DNA from: Chalara sp. BL73
Taxonomy: Eukaryota; Ascomycota; Leotiomycetes; Helotiales
Assembly: GCA_918026815.1 (NCBI GenBank)
Contig: CAKJVC010000069.1
Coordinates: 1 to 64,000, forward strand
Direction of reading: 5' to 3'
Length of the DNA: 64,000 nt
The notes beneath the pieces are model-generated. The model was not told where the DNA came from, searched no databases, and saw only the letters and a list, made by a program, of their open reading frames with translations. The translations under genes and the position numbers were made by a program. Position 1 is the stretch's first letter, and each line of letters begins with the position of its first letter. Shown piece after piece: positions 21,201-33,319 of this stretch.

Positions 21201-23501
21201 GAGGAACAATTTTGGTTTGAATCGCGTTGGAGCTATATCAGAGCGAACGCGGATAGGCCGCGCACTGCAAGTTAGCAAATATTCCTTTGGAATGTGAGTG
21301 TCTATTGACAGCTCCGAGAAATCAAGACAAGGAAATTGCATGCAATCATCCGAGCCTGGAGGTTGAAGTTCGATTCTGTTGCCATGCTTGCATTTACAGA
21401 ACGGATTTGATGACTGTTCAACCTCGTGGCACGATGCTTGTTCTGCTCCCAGATGCACACCCCGTAATCTTCTCCTTTAATAGAAATTTGAGATTGCATA
21501 CCAGTGCTATCATCATACTCGCCATCGTAAGCTTCGGCTCTGCGCTGTTTCGAGTTCATGCTCCGCTTCCGTTTTGTTGTGTTGCCTGCTTCCCACCAAG
21601 TCTTGTCCTTCTCTGCTTCTGTCCTCTCAACAGCTTCTACATCAAGCAGTGCCCCATCAAGCAAAATGGCACCGCCCTTCTTCCACTCGTCTAAACGTCT
21701 TGATGGAACGTAAACACTCTGCCCGGTAGCATTATCGTCATCTCGGTGATGCAGTATATTTGGGAAGTGGCGATGTTTCTGAAGTTCTTGGTGTCCCAAA
21801 ACCTTTACAGACGTATTTTTCCCATTTCCGGAGCTGACTGCATAATTCGCACCGTGAGTTGCCACGGTGGTTTTCTCGGGATCCCTTTCGCTATTCCCTC
21901 GTCTAAGAGTTGGGATATTTTTTGGATCATGAGAAATTGCCTTTTCCCCTGTCAGCTGCTCAATTTTGCGTGTGCTTCCACGTCGCACCGGTAGAAGATC
22001 AATAGCTTCATCAGACTCAGAATCTGAGTGCAGACTTGTAAGCGGATACTTCCCTTCTTTAGATCCTGCTTGAGCTGGCAGAGAGGGAAGCTCTTTGTCC
22101 CTAGCAAGTCGAGGGTCTATCCGAGACGTGGGTACCCGTGGCGATACTTCTTGAAACCGCCTTTCAGCATCAACACGGCGATTGAACCATGGATCTCCGG
22201 GCGGATCCTTTTTGAGCTTGTTACTTGTACTTCGCCCAAGGGCTGCTGCTGTTGCCCCTGCAACTGCAGCCGAAACCGGAATATAAGACTTATCCTTCAC
22301 ACTCTGGTTACGCTGAGGAGTGGCGCCAGCTTCTGATCGTAAAGTAGGTTTTCCATTGGGCGTCTCCGATTCAATGTCTGCATGTGAGTTTTCGCCCACA
22401 GCACCTGTTGAGCTGTCTATTCTCCGTTCTACAGTGCCGTTCCGTTGGAGATTATCTTGCTGCCTCGCACTCGGCTTCCGGGCAGTGGCAATTTCAGGTG
22501 AACCAAGAGCATCTGGCTGGGATGGGTCCGGTCCTTTCACAATCGGCCGATTCCTAAACCGAACCGAGTTCTGGGTAGGTTGCTCAGTTCCGCGTCCCGA
22601 ATTTTTCTCTTTTACGAGCTGCTCTGCCTCCTCCACTCGGGCCCTTTTTTCTTCTTTTGTGATGCTGTCAAGAGTCAACTCCAACCTTTGTAGAGGAGAT
22701 CTGTCGGCTGCCCACTCTCCGCGTCGCTGAGCCTCTGCTTCTGACACCGATCCTTTTCTAGATGATGGCTGTCCGATACTTGTACGCCTATTATGGATAT
22801 AATCTCCTGCTCTATCTACAGCCGCCTTTCCTTTACTGTCTCTTCTCCCTAATTTAGAACCCTCATCTTCATATTCACGGACAGCGCCTCGAGCACGAGC
22901 ATTCGAAGCAACAGAGCGATGATCCGGTCGTGTACGATCTAAGTCTGTATATGTAGAAGGACTGGCAGCGCTGTACGGTCTATGAAAATGTTAGAACTAG
23001 CAGGAGATACATTTTGTTTCATTCAATATCCAAAGCGATCGGTTACATTGATATGCCAGTGACGGGAAGTGATTGATGGAGTACATACTGCTTATAGCTC
23101 AGCGGTGGCCCTCTTGACGAGTTGGGTGCATCTGGTGCAGCAGGAGGTGGGGCTTCGTCATAAAGCTCCCTATTCCGAGCCTCTCTCTGTTTGCGCTTAG
23201 CCAAATAATCCTTATTGTATGTTGTGTCGCCTGCGTTTTGCTGGTAAGAAGCAGGCCGTGGTGCAAGACCGTCCCCGCGGAAGCTTGAAGCTGTCGGACT
23301 CGCAAACGGGCTCTGGGTATCTTCTGTTTGTATGGAATGTCTCTGCTGTCTGGACAACGACGACTGAGCAGAGTAACGCTCCGCCTTCGAACTGGCGTCT
23401 ATTAGAGAATCTCTTTCTAGCTCTGGATCTACAGTGCGCTTCATCGAATTGCCCCGGTGCAATTTTGGAGGAGGTAACTCTCCCCAATATGGAGCTACCA
23501 T
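18242..23501 (-). CDS. Large PhoD-like metallophosphatase
   Basis: Six exons: 23089-23501, 21502-22979, 20932-21232, 19723-20838, 19463-19675, 18242-19409; 4,689 nt, 1,562 residues. The start has a GCCGCCATGG context. About 600 N-terminal residues are disordered and Ser/Arg/Lys-rich. The folded core follows: PTRFKPKLFLKSGPLLRYCG, REIWRGSVMIVTQD, DPIAGLPKVGRDGRTLYVRP, VMLGGGDQIYND, INIFDDHDIIDGFGSY, SVAFLGIDCRTERM, PRMVWLENILTSRLM and the metal motif LGGDVHLAAMGQFYSNP, then SSAIVNTPPPDALADLLNKR. These are PhoD alkaline-phosphatase-type ligands; the substrate is unknown. The C-terminus is again disordered and basic. No signal peptide or membrane span, so intracellular. The join 21502/21232 was chosen because it gives YDDST/APTRFKP; it implies a longer 269-nt intron, the least certain splice of the model. 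Confidence 0.88.
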
Positions 23502-25126
23502 GGCGGCTGCGCTTCCAGAAGGTTGAATAGGTGTTTGTGTTATTGGGGTTAAACCAAAACTAAGTTGGTAGAAATGTACAGACGAAGATCAGACTCGCGA
23601 TCGCTAATCTGTAACCGACAAACTATTTAATTAGGAATAATGGAGAATAGGTGCATTGGAGATGGATAGTGGTATTCGTTGTTCACTTTTCCACCAGGTG
23701 TTGGGGCGTGCTCTGTTATGCGGGTGGGAATCTCAGCCTCGACGACGATACATTAGAAGCAATTAAGAAGCATCATCGGTAACTGCAATCGAAAGAGAAG
23801 TCATATATCATCATGAGGCCCCGAGGGAAGGAGTATGCAGGTCCCGTTTTTGCTTGGTTATAGGGGAGGCTGGGGACCGAAGCAGCTTGAGGTTGGAAGC
23901 ATATCCACATCATCACCAATTGATTTTTAGGGTCGCTTTCCAAGTCCACAATTTCGTCCCGAGCCGCCTTCCCCAGCAAAAGGGCTACCTGTACCGCAGC
24001 AGTAGAAGCTACCGTAGGCACTCACTTTGAGTAAATGAATAACTACCTGGGCAGCAGTGATGATTTTGTATTGATCGTCTTCTGAGACGAGGGATGTGCA
24101 CCCTGATAGGGTCCGTAGATTACAGTAGAGTATGATGGCGATTTGAATGCATGTTCATTCATTCAGACAGCTAGAGAAGGCTGGAAAACCCATGTACATA
24201 CTGTGTTGACCGGGGGTGTGATTCCCATGCTGTCATCGACCAAGCTTTGGTGTTAAGGTGAAGTGCAATATGTGGTGAATTCGAGATTGATTTACCACGC
24301 TACAAGATAAGACGTTCAAATACTTTCTACTTTTTTACTTTTTTTATTATTACGGTAACAGTTTTGCATGTTTAGCGGTTCGCTGGAATCAAGAGTGATA
24401 CTTGGTGCTTGGCCCTGCTACATTACATAAGCCAGCAGTGAGCACGTGTCGTGCCAAGCAAACCACCCTGTACCTTCATAGGCTTAGGTTTCTTCTTCTG
24501 CCTGAGGCCAGTAATCACAACAGGTATGCTACCCTAACCCCTACCCTATCCCATTCTATCCTACCCTACCCTATCCTATCCTATTCCTGTACTGTACCCA
24601 TACCTGTACTCCACTTGGGCCACATAAGAGGCACCTGTGCTGCGCTTTCAAGCCACCCCTTCCTGGCTGCCAATTCGAGAGTGGCTGAGGCTTGTTCTGC
24701 TTTGTCCATCATTCGCGTGAAACAATTTCGAGGCCACCTAAGCTTAGAAAGATCCGGGTAACGCTGAATACTACCTACCATCCGTTCTCGTACATCCAAA
24801 CAACTCTCCTCTCCTTTTTCACCTGGATCCCTTCTTCAATACAATACAGATACATACATACATTTATACATACTTACATACTTACATACATCCCTCATTT
24901 GCTCTCTTTTGCTCGTGAATAGACGGGCAATTGTACCGTTGCGGACATCAGGAAAACCGCTGTCAGCCGGGTCATAACCATTAACCCTATCCCCCAAACC
25001 AATTCACCCGATCCGGCAATTCACCACCTGGCATTGTTACCATATATCAATGCGTTGCTCATAAACCATCAAGAAAGACGCCTACAATAACGGCGACTCT
25101 GATCATCCGCCGCTCATTTGATAATC
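23502..25126. promoter_or_regulatory. Long divergent region upstream of the PhoD gene and KEX2
   Basis: 1.6 kb between two divergent genes. Contains a CCTA/CCTAT pyrimidine array near 24,523-24,595 and a (CATA)n-like stretch near 24,850-24,890 (ACATACATACAT, ACTTACATACTTACATACAT). Frames here show low-complexity translation and are not called. Most of it is likely promoter and 5' leader. Confidence 0.4.
24523..24595. repeat. Degenerate CCCTA/CCTAT pyrimidine array
   Basis: Repeating units of five to six bases, mainly CTACC, CTATC and CTATT, run for about 70 bases. It resembles but does not match the fungal telomere unit; only one CCCTAA is present. It could be an unstable microsatellite in the KEX2 leader. 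Confidence 0.6.
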
Positions 25127-27762
25127 ATGAGATTATCCTCTCTGCTGGGTCTTTTTGGACTCACGGCTTTGGCGGGTGCCTCCAGCCTACACGCTCGAGA
25201 TTACGATGCGCATGATTACTATGTGCTCGAACTCGACTCCAATACAAGCCCATCGCAGATAGCGCTCAAATTAGGGCTAACACATCAAGGTCAACTTGGG
25301 GAGCTGGAAGGCCACCACATCTTTTCGACCCACAAACAGGAGGAGGATGTGGTCCATACTGCCTTGAAGGAGCGGAGGAGGCAGAAAAGAGAGATAGGCG
25401 GTGATTTTGATGCCCTCGATGGCGTCAAGTTTGCCCAAAAACAAAAGCTCAAGGCTCGATTAGAGAAGAGGGGGCCCATACCACCCACGCCGCCGGGATT
25501 CGCTGCCCCGGTGGTGGCACGTCAAAATGGAGATGCCCCGGTTCCAGCGGCTGTCGAGCGGCAGAAATCAGTTGCACGAGCCCTTGGGATTGAGGATCCC
25601 ATTTTTAACGAGCAGTGGCATCTTTTTAACCCAATTCAGCTTGGCCATGATGTGAATGTAACAGATGTCTGGCTGCAGGGGATTACCGGCCACAATGCCA
25701 CAGTTGCGATCGTAGATGATGGATTGGACATGTATAGCGATGATTTAAAGGACAACTATTTCGCAGCAGGGTCCTACGATTTTAACGATAACACTGTGGA
25801 ACCAAAACCTCGGCTTGGTGATGATAGACATGGCACGCGCTGTGCGGGAGAGGTCTCAGCCGTGAAGAATAATGTATGCGGAGTTGGAGTTGCATACAAT
25901 TCCAAGGTCGCAGGTATTCGCATATTATCGAAGTTGATTACAGATGCCGACGAAGCTGTTGCAATGAACTACGCTATGCAACATAACCAAATCTATTCTT
26001 GTTCATGGGGACCACCGGATGATGGAAGGTCCATGGATGCTCCTGGAATTCTGATCAGGAAGGCCATGGTTAATGCTATCCAAAAGGGTAGAAACGGTTT
26101 GGGGAGTATATATGTCTTCGCATCAGGCAACGGCGCGGCAAATGATGACAACTGCAATTTTGACGGGTATACCAACAGTATCTATAGCATCACTGTTGGA
26201 GCTGTCGATCGAAAAGGATTGCATCCATACTACTCCGAGAAGTGCTCTGCCCAGTTAGTTGTAACATATAGCAGTGGAAGTGGAGATGCTATCGTCAGTA
26301 GGCCCTTGAGCATTGATTTATATTAGCTAACTGGTCACAGCACACGACTGATGTGGGAACAAACCAATGCTATTCCGGTCACGGAGGAACATCTGCTGCG
26401 GCCCCACTTGCAGCTGGCATTTTCGCGCTTGTCTTGCAAATTCGACCAGATTTGACATGGCGAGACATGCAATATTTGGTCATGCAAACTGCCCTGCCAA
26501 TCGACCTAGATAACGGCGAGTGGCAGACAACCACAATTGGGAAGAAATTCAGCCACACTTTTGGATATGGCAAAATAGACAGTTGGGCAACTATTGAAGC
26601 TGCCAAGACTTTCAAAAACGTTAAGCCGCAAGCTTGGTTTTATTCGCCTTGGATACATGTGAATCAAGCTATTCCTCAGGGTGCCGAGGGGCTAGCCGTC
26701 TCCTTCGAGGTTACAGAAGCTATGCTTAAAGATGCCAATCTCGAGCGCTTAGAGCATGTTACAGTGACTATGAATGTTCAGCATGGTCGAAGAGGTGACC
26801 TTAGTGTTGAGCTTATCAGCCCTGACAAGATCACTAGCCATTTGGCTGTCACTCGACGCATGGATGCCAGCACTGCTGGATACAATGACTGGACTTTTAT
26901 GTCTGTTGTGCACTGGTAAGTTAGCCGAGTCAATTGATTAATTCTTCGACTAACCAGTTTCAGGGGCGAGAAAGGTGTCGGTAAATGGACTGTCATCATC
27001 AAGGATACCCAGGTAAACGAGCATAATGGCACTTTCATCGACTGGCACTTGAAGCTTTGGGGTGAATGTATTGATCCAAAGCAAGCCAAGGTCCTCCCCA
27101 CGCCCAACGAACACGATGACGATAACCATGCTGAAGTCATCTCAACCACTACCATCGCGGGCACTACTCAAGCCGTTACTCCGGTCCCAACTGCCTCTTC
27201 AGCGATTGGCAATCCCACAGACCACCCAGATCGCCCTGTAAACACTAAGCCATCCAATACTGCCGCTCCAGAAGTATCGGCAACTAGCTCTGCCGCTCCA
27301 GTCGCTACTACCACCGAGGCCTCGTCCTCCTGGCTACCATCTTTCTTCCCAACTTTCGGCGTCTCGTCCAAGACCCAGATCTGGATTTACGGCGCTGCAG
27401 GTTTGATCCTCGTCTTTTGTGCTGGTCTAGGAACCTACTTCTACATGGCCCGTCGCAAGCGTCTTCGCAACAACCCTCGTGATGAGTGGGAGTTTGACCT
27501 CCTTGAGGAAGAGGAGGCTGACGGATTGACCAGCGGACCAAGATCAGGTCCTGGTAAGAAAGGACAGAAGCGGAGGGCGGGAGAGCTGTATGATGCGTTT
27601 GCAGCAGGGAGTGAGAGTGAGGGAGAAGAAGAGTATGCGGATGAGGGAGGTGATGAACGGGAAAAGAAGCTCTATGACGACGATAGCGAGGGTGAAGGAC
27701 ATCATGTTGTAGGAGAGGAGAGCGATTTGGAAGAAGAGGATGAAAAGAGCGCAGGCAGGTAG
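25127..27762 (+). CDS. KEX2: Kexin, Golgi proprotein convertase
   Basis: Exons 25127-26293, 26341-26915, 26964-27762; 846 residues. Subtilisin-type serine protease of the late Golgi that cleaves after Lys-Arg and Arg-Arg. Signal peptide MRLSSLLGLFGLTALAGASS, then a pro-domain ending at LEKR (115), a self-cleavage site. Catalytic residues: Asp197 in AIVDDGLD, His235 in DDRHGTRCAGE, the oxyanion Asn335 in FASGNGA and Ser407 in GHGGTSAAAP. The first intron splits the protease domain just before HTTDVGTNQCY. The P domain follows (LEHVTVTMNVQHGRRGDLSV, WTFMSVVHWGEKGVGKW). Then comes a Ser/Thr/Pro stalk, one membrane span at about 720-742 and a long acidic cytosolic tail with YDAF and YDDD motifs suited to Golgi retrieval. 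The start ATG is the first in frame that precedes the signal peptide. Confidence 0.96.
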
Positions 27763-28249
27763 CTCATGGAATGATTTTCCTCCCTTAGTCAGGTATTTGG
27801 TGAAGTTGGTTAGGCGTAAATAGGAGCATTGCATATCCATGTATTCAATTCATTGAGCGTTCTGTATATTACACCAATCTATTCTTTTTTTAAGTGACAC
27901 ATTCTTATATCCTTATATCCTCGATGGGCAGAAATAAAGCCTTTGCGCAGGAAACAAGCCAGTAAACATGGTTCAGTAAAGGCTGATCTAGAAAGCTCCT
28001 TTATTACGATATTTTGGGGTTTATTTTGCGCTGGCTCTATTCTTTTTAGCTTTCCTTGGCCCTGGCGTGGTGATCCCGTTCATGGTATCATTTTTGCGTA
28101 ATAATCGGGTCCTAGCCGGATTTTGGCCAAGGACAATTTTCGCCACAGAAGTCTTCATTTAGTATACAACACAAATTTGCGAGGCCGGCGAGACACGCTG
28201 AGCATCTTTATTAAAAGCAAGAGCTACCTAGGTGGTAGCACATGCACGC
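27763..28249. other. Intergenic region between converging genes
   Basis: 3' flanks of KEX2 and the DUF2306 gene. No gene recognised. Confidence 0.35.
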
Positions 28250-29420
28250 TCAGATTTTCCCTCTCCCGCTACTCTCACTCTTCAACTTAGGCTCTGGTCC
28301 CTTCTCCCGTTTTCTAACCACACTAGCCTTTCTCAACCTCTCATTTCCTTTTCTAGTAGAATTGAGGTACCACTCCACCGCGACGACATTCACAACCAAA
28401 GCACACCACCCGCTTACCCCAAACACCATGTTCATCATCGCCGCCCTTTCCTCCGGGTACCATTTACTCAGGTTCACATGAACCATAACTTTCCTCCCCT
28501 CTAATTCTTGTCCCATACAGCCCGGAAATCTTTCATAAAGTGAAGCGACAGAAGTGCTGTTGCGCACAGATCTATACATGAAAATGAGCTCATCGCACGT
28601 CGTTATGCCAGTATAAGTATTCGATGTGAATTTGTGTATGGAGGACGCGATGAGTATCATGAATATCCTTAATGTAAATATCTTTTATTATCAATATGTC
28701 TTTGTTTCAAGAAGTAGGGAACGGGGGCTGGGAGAGAATGGGAGGACCCTACCGAACCAGCGACACTCCACGTCCGAAATATCCAGGCTCTATGATCATC
28801 AATATTTAGACTTCGAGCTGAAATCCAGGCTTTGAAGAGAGAAAAAGAAGAGAGAGAGGCGACAAAGACTATCCAAACTCGTGTCTCTATCGAACCGCCG
28901 AAGGAACGGGATCCCATTTTGAGGGCGGCTGAAGGTATTGTTAGTGAATGCGTTAGTGGAAAATAAAGGGGAATGGGCGGACTCATATTCCCAATAATAA
29001 GTAGTATAAGTAGAAGACGTCCGGAGAAGATATGTAGACGCATATACTTTCGCCTCATGATCGGTAAAAATTGCAAAGGTAGTAAGATTCCGGCCGCTAT
29101 CTCTTTTTATCAGCCATCGCCATGTGCGTATAGAGACACATGCATGACTTACGTAACACACTCCAAAGGTGCACCTGCATGGCCACTTTGAGAACTCCAT
29201 TATGGAACCAGTATAGCGGACCGGGAGGATTGGGTTTTATCGGGTGGCCGTCTGGAAGGGAGGAGAACAGATTGAAGGTGCAGAATATAGCGAATACCCC
29301 TACTGTGGAGAGAAACAAGAGTAATGTCAAAGGAGAGGCAAATCCTGTGTATTTTAATGGTGTGCGGCAGAGTTGAGAGCGGAAGGTGGTGGGTTGTTCT
29401 TTGCGATTAGGCGGAGGCAT
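28250..29420 (-). CDS. DUF2306 multi-pass membrane protein
   Basis: Exons 29153-29420, 28753-29102 and 28250-28681, with 50- and 71-nt introns; 349 residues. Membrane segments are visible at SPLTLLLFLSTVGVFAIFCT, at VLQIAAGILLPLQFLPIM (made by the first splice), at LLLILLIIGNMS, at VWIVFVASLSSFSLFKAW, at SIFTLRIFMILIASS (made by the second splice) and near the C-terminus, VSGWCALVVNVVAVEWYL. Motifs RRKYMRLHIFSGRLLL and DDHRAWIFRTWSVAGS carry the conserved His residues of DUF2306, a family of predicted membrane proteins with unknown function. The tail is basic and cytosolic. The start MPPPNRKEQ is the first ATG of the open exon. No neighbour suggests a pathway. Confidence 0.8.
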
Positions 29421-31561
29421 ATCATGTGACTTTTGCTGTGATGGGGAGGATTCAAGCGATAGCACTTTAAGATACTTCCTGCCTTGCCGTCAGTGTAGCT
29501 TTCAAACCTGGGAGCCACATATCCAAAACATGTGGCAATGGTTTTCTTGATGTATAAGTACGCCAGAAACTCTCCTGCCAAGCAGTGAACCAACCGATTT
29601 CAGAACTGTTGAGACTCACCAAAATACACGCCGCAAATATCATAATTTCCACGGTGCGCAAAGCATATGAAAAGAGGCCCTGGAAGAAATGCTCGGCGCT
29701 TTGGGCACCGCAGATGATTGGTAATAGATATACTATAAAGCTATGACTGTTCGTTCGACGCTGAAACAGATACTCCGCAAATTAAGCGAGCTTAAAAAGG
29801 GGCAGGACAGTACTGTACTGTAACCTTCTTGCTCTGTCCACCCTCACAAGAAGGGTTGGGTAACAACACCAGCCTATATGATTCGAAGCTCCCCAATACC
29901 TAAGCACTGTGGCTTCTCTTTACGCATCCCTGCCCACTGGCAAAATTTACTGAGCCTTTTTTAGGGTGATCATCATGGCTGTGGTTGAAGGAATCGCCAT
30001 ACTAAAGAACTTCGTAGGCTTTGTCATTCATTGCAAACCACTGTATGAGACAAGTTATTTTAAGCGGTACAAAATATGTATAAAAACACTGCCGGAATGC
30101 AAGTACCTACCCCTTATAAATCTACAACCTTCATGTTGGTCCTCGTGGTGCTCCTTCAACTATCCTTTGCCCTAGGCGAAGGCAATTCTTCGCCATCATA
30201 CTGCAATCCAAGTTTCACCATGGCCACGCAGAACGAGGCTTGGCATTCTAATCGGATCGTAATAGCGTGACAGTTGCAGTGTTCCAATTATTTCACTATT
30301 AGTTTCGTGGGTTAAGTATTTTGGCCCTTTTTAATTTTGTAGGAGTAGTGATCAAAATCGGATGATATGGCTGATGCATTAGTGGTAGATGTTCGTTTAA
30401 CTCGAGCTAATATCCCAGTAGCCCGATTCCAATAAGAGCTTGAGGGACGGTAGCATTTTCCAGTTCCAACATCATGTTGGTTGACTGGCTAAATTTCCGG
30501 ATAGTCTTCCCACCCCCAAAACTCAAATATAGCGCGTTATCGATGAACGAAACTTCGGTGAGTAATATGCATATCACGGCAGCCCATATTATGCGGAGGT
30601 GGTCAGGCCACAACAATAATGTATTTGAATAGCCAATAACAGGAAGCCGTCAGTCTTCCAAGTTGTTCAGCACTATCCATCTTCAAGAACCATTTTTCAC
30701 TATAACCATATCTACTACAGATATCAAGTCTTTCCGTCTATCATACAAAATGGTCTCTCTTCATCACATTCCAGGGCTCTTCGTGGCTCTCACTCAAACA
30801 TTTGGCGGCCCGCCATCTTTTTTCAACTCTAAATGGTGCATTCGGGCGTATTAGCTGCCAGATTCCATCGCGAATTCTAATTCGGCACAGATGGTGATGG
30901 CAGTTAGCAGCGCACGCACGACGGCAGTGGGCTTAGCACTTTTTACATTCCATTTTGGAAACAACTATCCGGCAGTTGATACGATTGTTAGTTTGTTATG
31001 GAGGTTATGTTGGACTAGCGGATGCATGGGTGGTTTGGAGAGAGGAAGCTCCTGAGCGAGTCCCTTTTAGCGTGACTGCAGGACTGTCGATAGTTGCTTA
31101 GGGATAGTTCGGTATGCAAACTGGTTGATGAACGACGTGTTTGTTCATTTAGTCTGTGGCCGTTTGCTTGGCAGGATACACATGTTGGCGGTTAATCAGC
31201 CTGTTGATTCTTGACGAGAACGCAAACGCAGGGATGATATCTTGGTACTATTTCAGACGATTGCCTCCGCTGGCAGAGCTAGAGCAGTCCGATCTTCTAT
31301 GCCCCAATCACGTGATTGAAATGTCGTCGCTACTCCCACTTACTTAACTTTAAGATCATTCGATGTAAGAGTAGAGGATCTAAGCTGAGATAACCCGCTG
31401 TTCCCGATGACCTATGATCAACCATCCCACTCACAATATATACAAAGAATCATTATCCGACTGTTTCTCTCTGCCTTTTTCCTGTTCCCTTCCTACATCT
31501 TTCCCACTACCCTCTCCACCAGAATTCCACCTTCTCGAATGGCACCTACCGACGCTGGTCT
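29421..31561. other. Gene-poor region, no supported gene
   Basis: A 64-codon minus-strand frame at 29467-29661 lies upstream of the DUF2306 gene and looks like leader noise. A plus-strand frame from about 30097 (MQVPTPYKS, then hydrophobic TTFMLVLVVLLQLSFALGEG, to 30270) resembles a tiny secreted peptide but has no further support. The rest is AT-rich and featureless to me. Confidence 0.3.
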
Positions 31562-33319
31562 CTAAACTCGGCCTTTCGGACTCTTCCCTCTCGTTCCGCT
31601 CACACTCGTGTCCCCGCTGCTCCTCCAGCCAAACGTAGGCGGATCGCTCCATCGTCCGCTGGGTTTATGCTCCAATGTTACGCTCCCTCTTTTCTCTACC
31701 CTCCCATCTTCCCCCTTACCTAGCATATCAAACCTTAATGATAATACCTTTTCCTCTCGTCCTTCCATCCTTTTTTCTGTCAAATGCTCGCTCTTTTCTG
31801 GAGGATAGAAATCTGTGGCTTGTATTTTTGGCAATGAATTTTTGATGGCCCATCGTGGAGACATGTACCGTGTACGGCGCTTTGGGGATTTAGGAGGAGG
31901 GATGGGAGGAGGCGTGGGAGGCGTGTATATTATGTTTGTCGTCGCACCTCTCAAATGGACCGGGTGGCTTCTCAGTGCTGCGTTTAACATCGACAGCGGG
32001 GGTGGCGGCGTCAGGATTGTAATTGGGTGAAAAGAACCATCCTGAGTTCCGAAAGAATCTGTGTCAGAAATGGTCTGAAAACTGCATGATTGTCGTAAAC
32101 TTTGAAATGAAGAAGTAGGGTTCCGCGAGGGTGCATAGTCTCGAGGCGGTGCGAGCCAACTTAGAATTGGATGTGAGAAAGAACGAACGAACTTATAGTT
32201 CGTTGTGGGTGGATTGCCTTGAGTGTAGGACGCGCTGAAGAGAGGGTTGGAGAAAGGCGAGGAACTGAGCATTGATGAAGGTCGCTGGCGCTTCCGGCGT
32301 GAGGCTCGGCGCGTTAAAAGTATCACGGTGATTATCAGTGCGAGGGTAAAGACTATCAGTCCCACGATGATCCCAGCTAAGGCTCCTGGAGCTATGGTAG
32401 ATTTCCTGATGGAGGAGATACCATCTGCTGCGGATAAGTTTGGGCTTGCGGTATAGCTTGTGCTTGCAGAGATAGAGGCACTGTTTGTTGATGATGGATT
32501 GGTGACTGTGTTAGAGGACGATTGGGAAGTAGATGGGGCTCGAAAGCTTGACTGTGAATTACTTGAAGGCTGATTAGAGCTGCTCGAGAAGCTTGTAATA
32601 CTCGTAGTCAGGCCTTGTGAAGTCGCCAAGGGGGTCGAGGAAGAGATTACCAAGGAAGTCGTCGGAGAAGCCGTTGAAAAGGTCGTCGAGAAACTCGTTA
32701 ACGCCGTTTCTGATTTGACGACTGACGAGACCGTCAGTGAGAGTGTTGAGGGCAAAGTAGTTCCTGGTTCAGTCGTAGTGAAGGATGGCTGAAGTGTACT
32801 AATGATAGTAGTTGATGACTGTTCAGTCGTTGATGGCTGCTCTGTTGTTGAGAGCTGTTCTGTCGATGATACTTCTTCAGTTGTTGTTGGTGGTTCTGTA
32901 GAAGTTAACTCTTCAGTGGGCGTTGGCTAGAAAGCGTGTTAGCTTTAGTCTTGTACGTGATCCTCGATGCATACTACTACCTCCGAGGGTTCCGCGGTGC
33001 TAGTAGCAATAACGGCAGGAGGAGCTGTTGTTTGAGGAACTGGATTTCCAGGGCCGATACCGATGGGTAGAAGGCTTTGAGGATCAGGAAGACCAGGTGT
33101 TACCGCAGCCCCCTGTCTACAATCTTCGTAGTATTCATCACTGCCATCACATTCTTCGTTTTCATCCTCAGCATTCTGGCCTGATTCTTCAGCTTGCCTT
33201 CGCAAGATGCGATTTGCCCTCCTTTGCAAAGTTTCTGCCTTATTATATTTTCTTGATAGGAGATGGCCGACAGCCCGCATTTTGACAAGCATGTTTGCTT
33301 CTCGTTTTAGACTGTCCAT
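31562..33319 (-). CDS. Ser/Thr-rich single-pass membrane protein (Mid2/Wsc-like architecture)
   Basis: Exons 32981-33319 and 31562-32926, 54-nt intron; 567 residues. I do not recognise a named family. The N-terminal part is basic then acidic (RRANRILRRQ, ENEECDGSDEYYEDC). A mucin-like Ser/Thr region of about 160 residues follows, starting with TEQ repeats. One membrane span lies at about 296-317 (GALAGIIVGLIVFTLALIIT), then basic RRASRRKR and a long Pro/Ser-rich cytosolic tail. This is the layout of fungal wall-stress sensors, but there is no WSC domain. No signal peptide follows the chosen ATG. The frame is open upstream to 33391 and reads QSPEQAPFDEHIYWYTFTF, and a GTAAGG donor lies at about 33445, so one or more 5' exons carrying a signal peptide are probably missing from this model. 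Confidence 0.65.
32815..32926 (-). repeat. Degenerate coding repeat (S-T-T-E-Q-x)
   Basis: Tandem codons encode EQLSTTEQPSTTEQSSTT preceded by STEPPTTTEE. The unit is about 18 nt and imperfect. Such Ser/Thr repeats in surface proteins commonly vary in copy number and are O-mannosylated. Confidence 0.6.

Noticed and set aside
24523..24595. Interstitial telomere repeat
   Set aside because: Units vary (CTACC, CTATC, CTATT) and only one CCCTAA is present.
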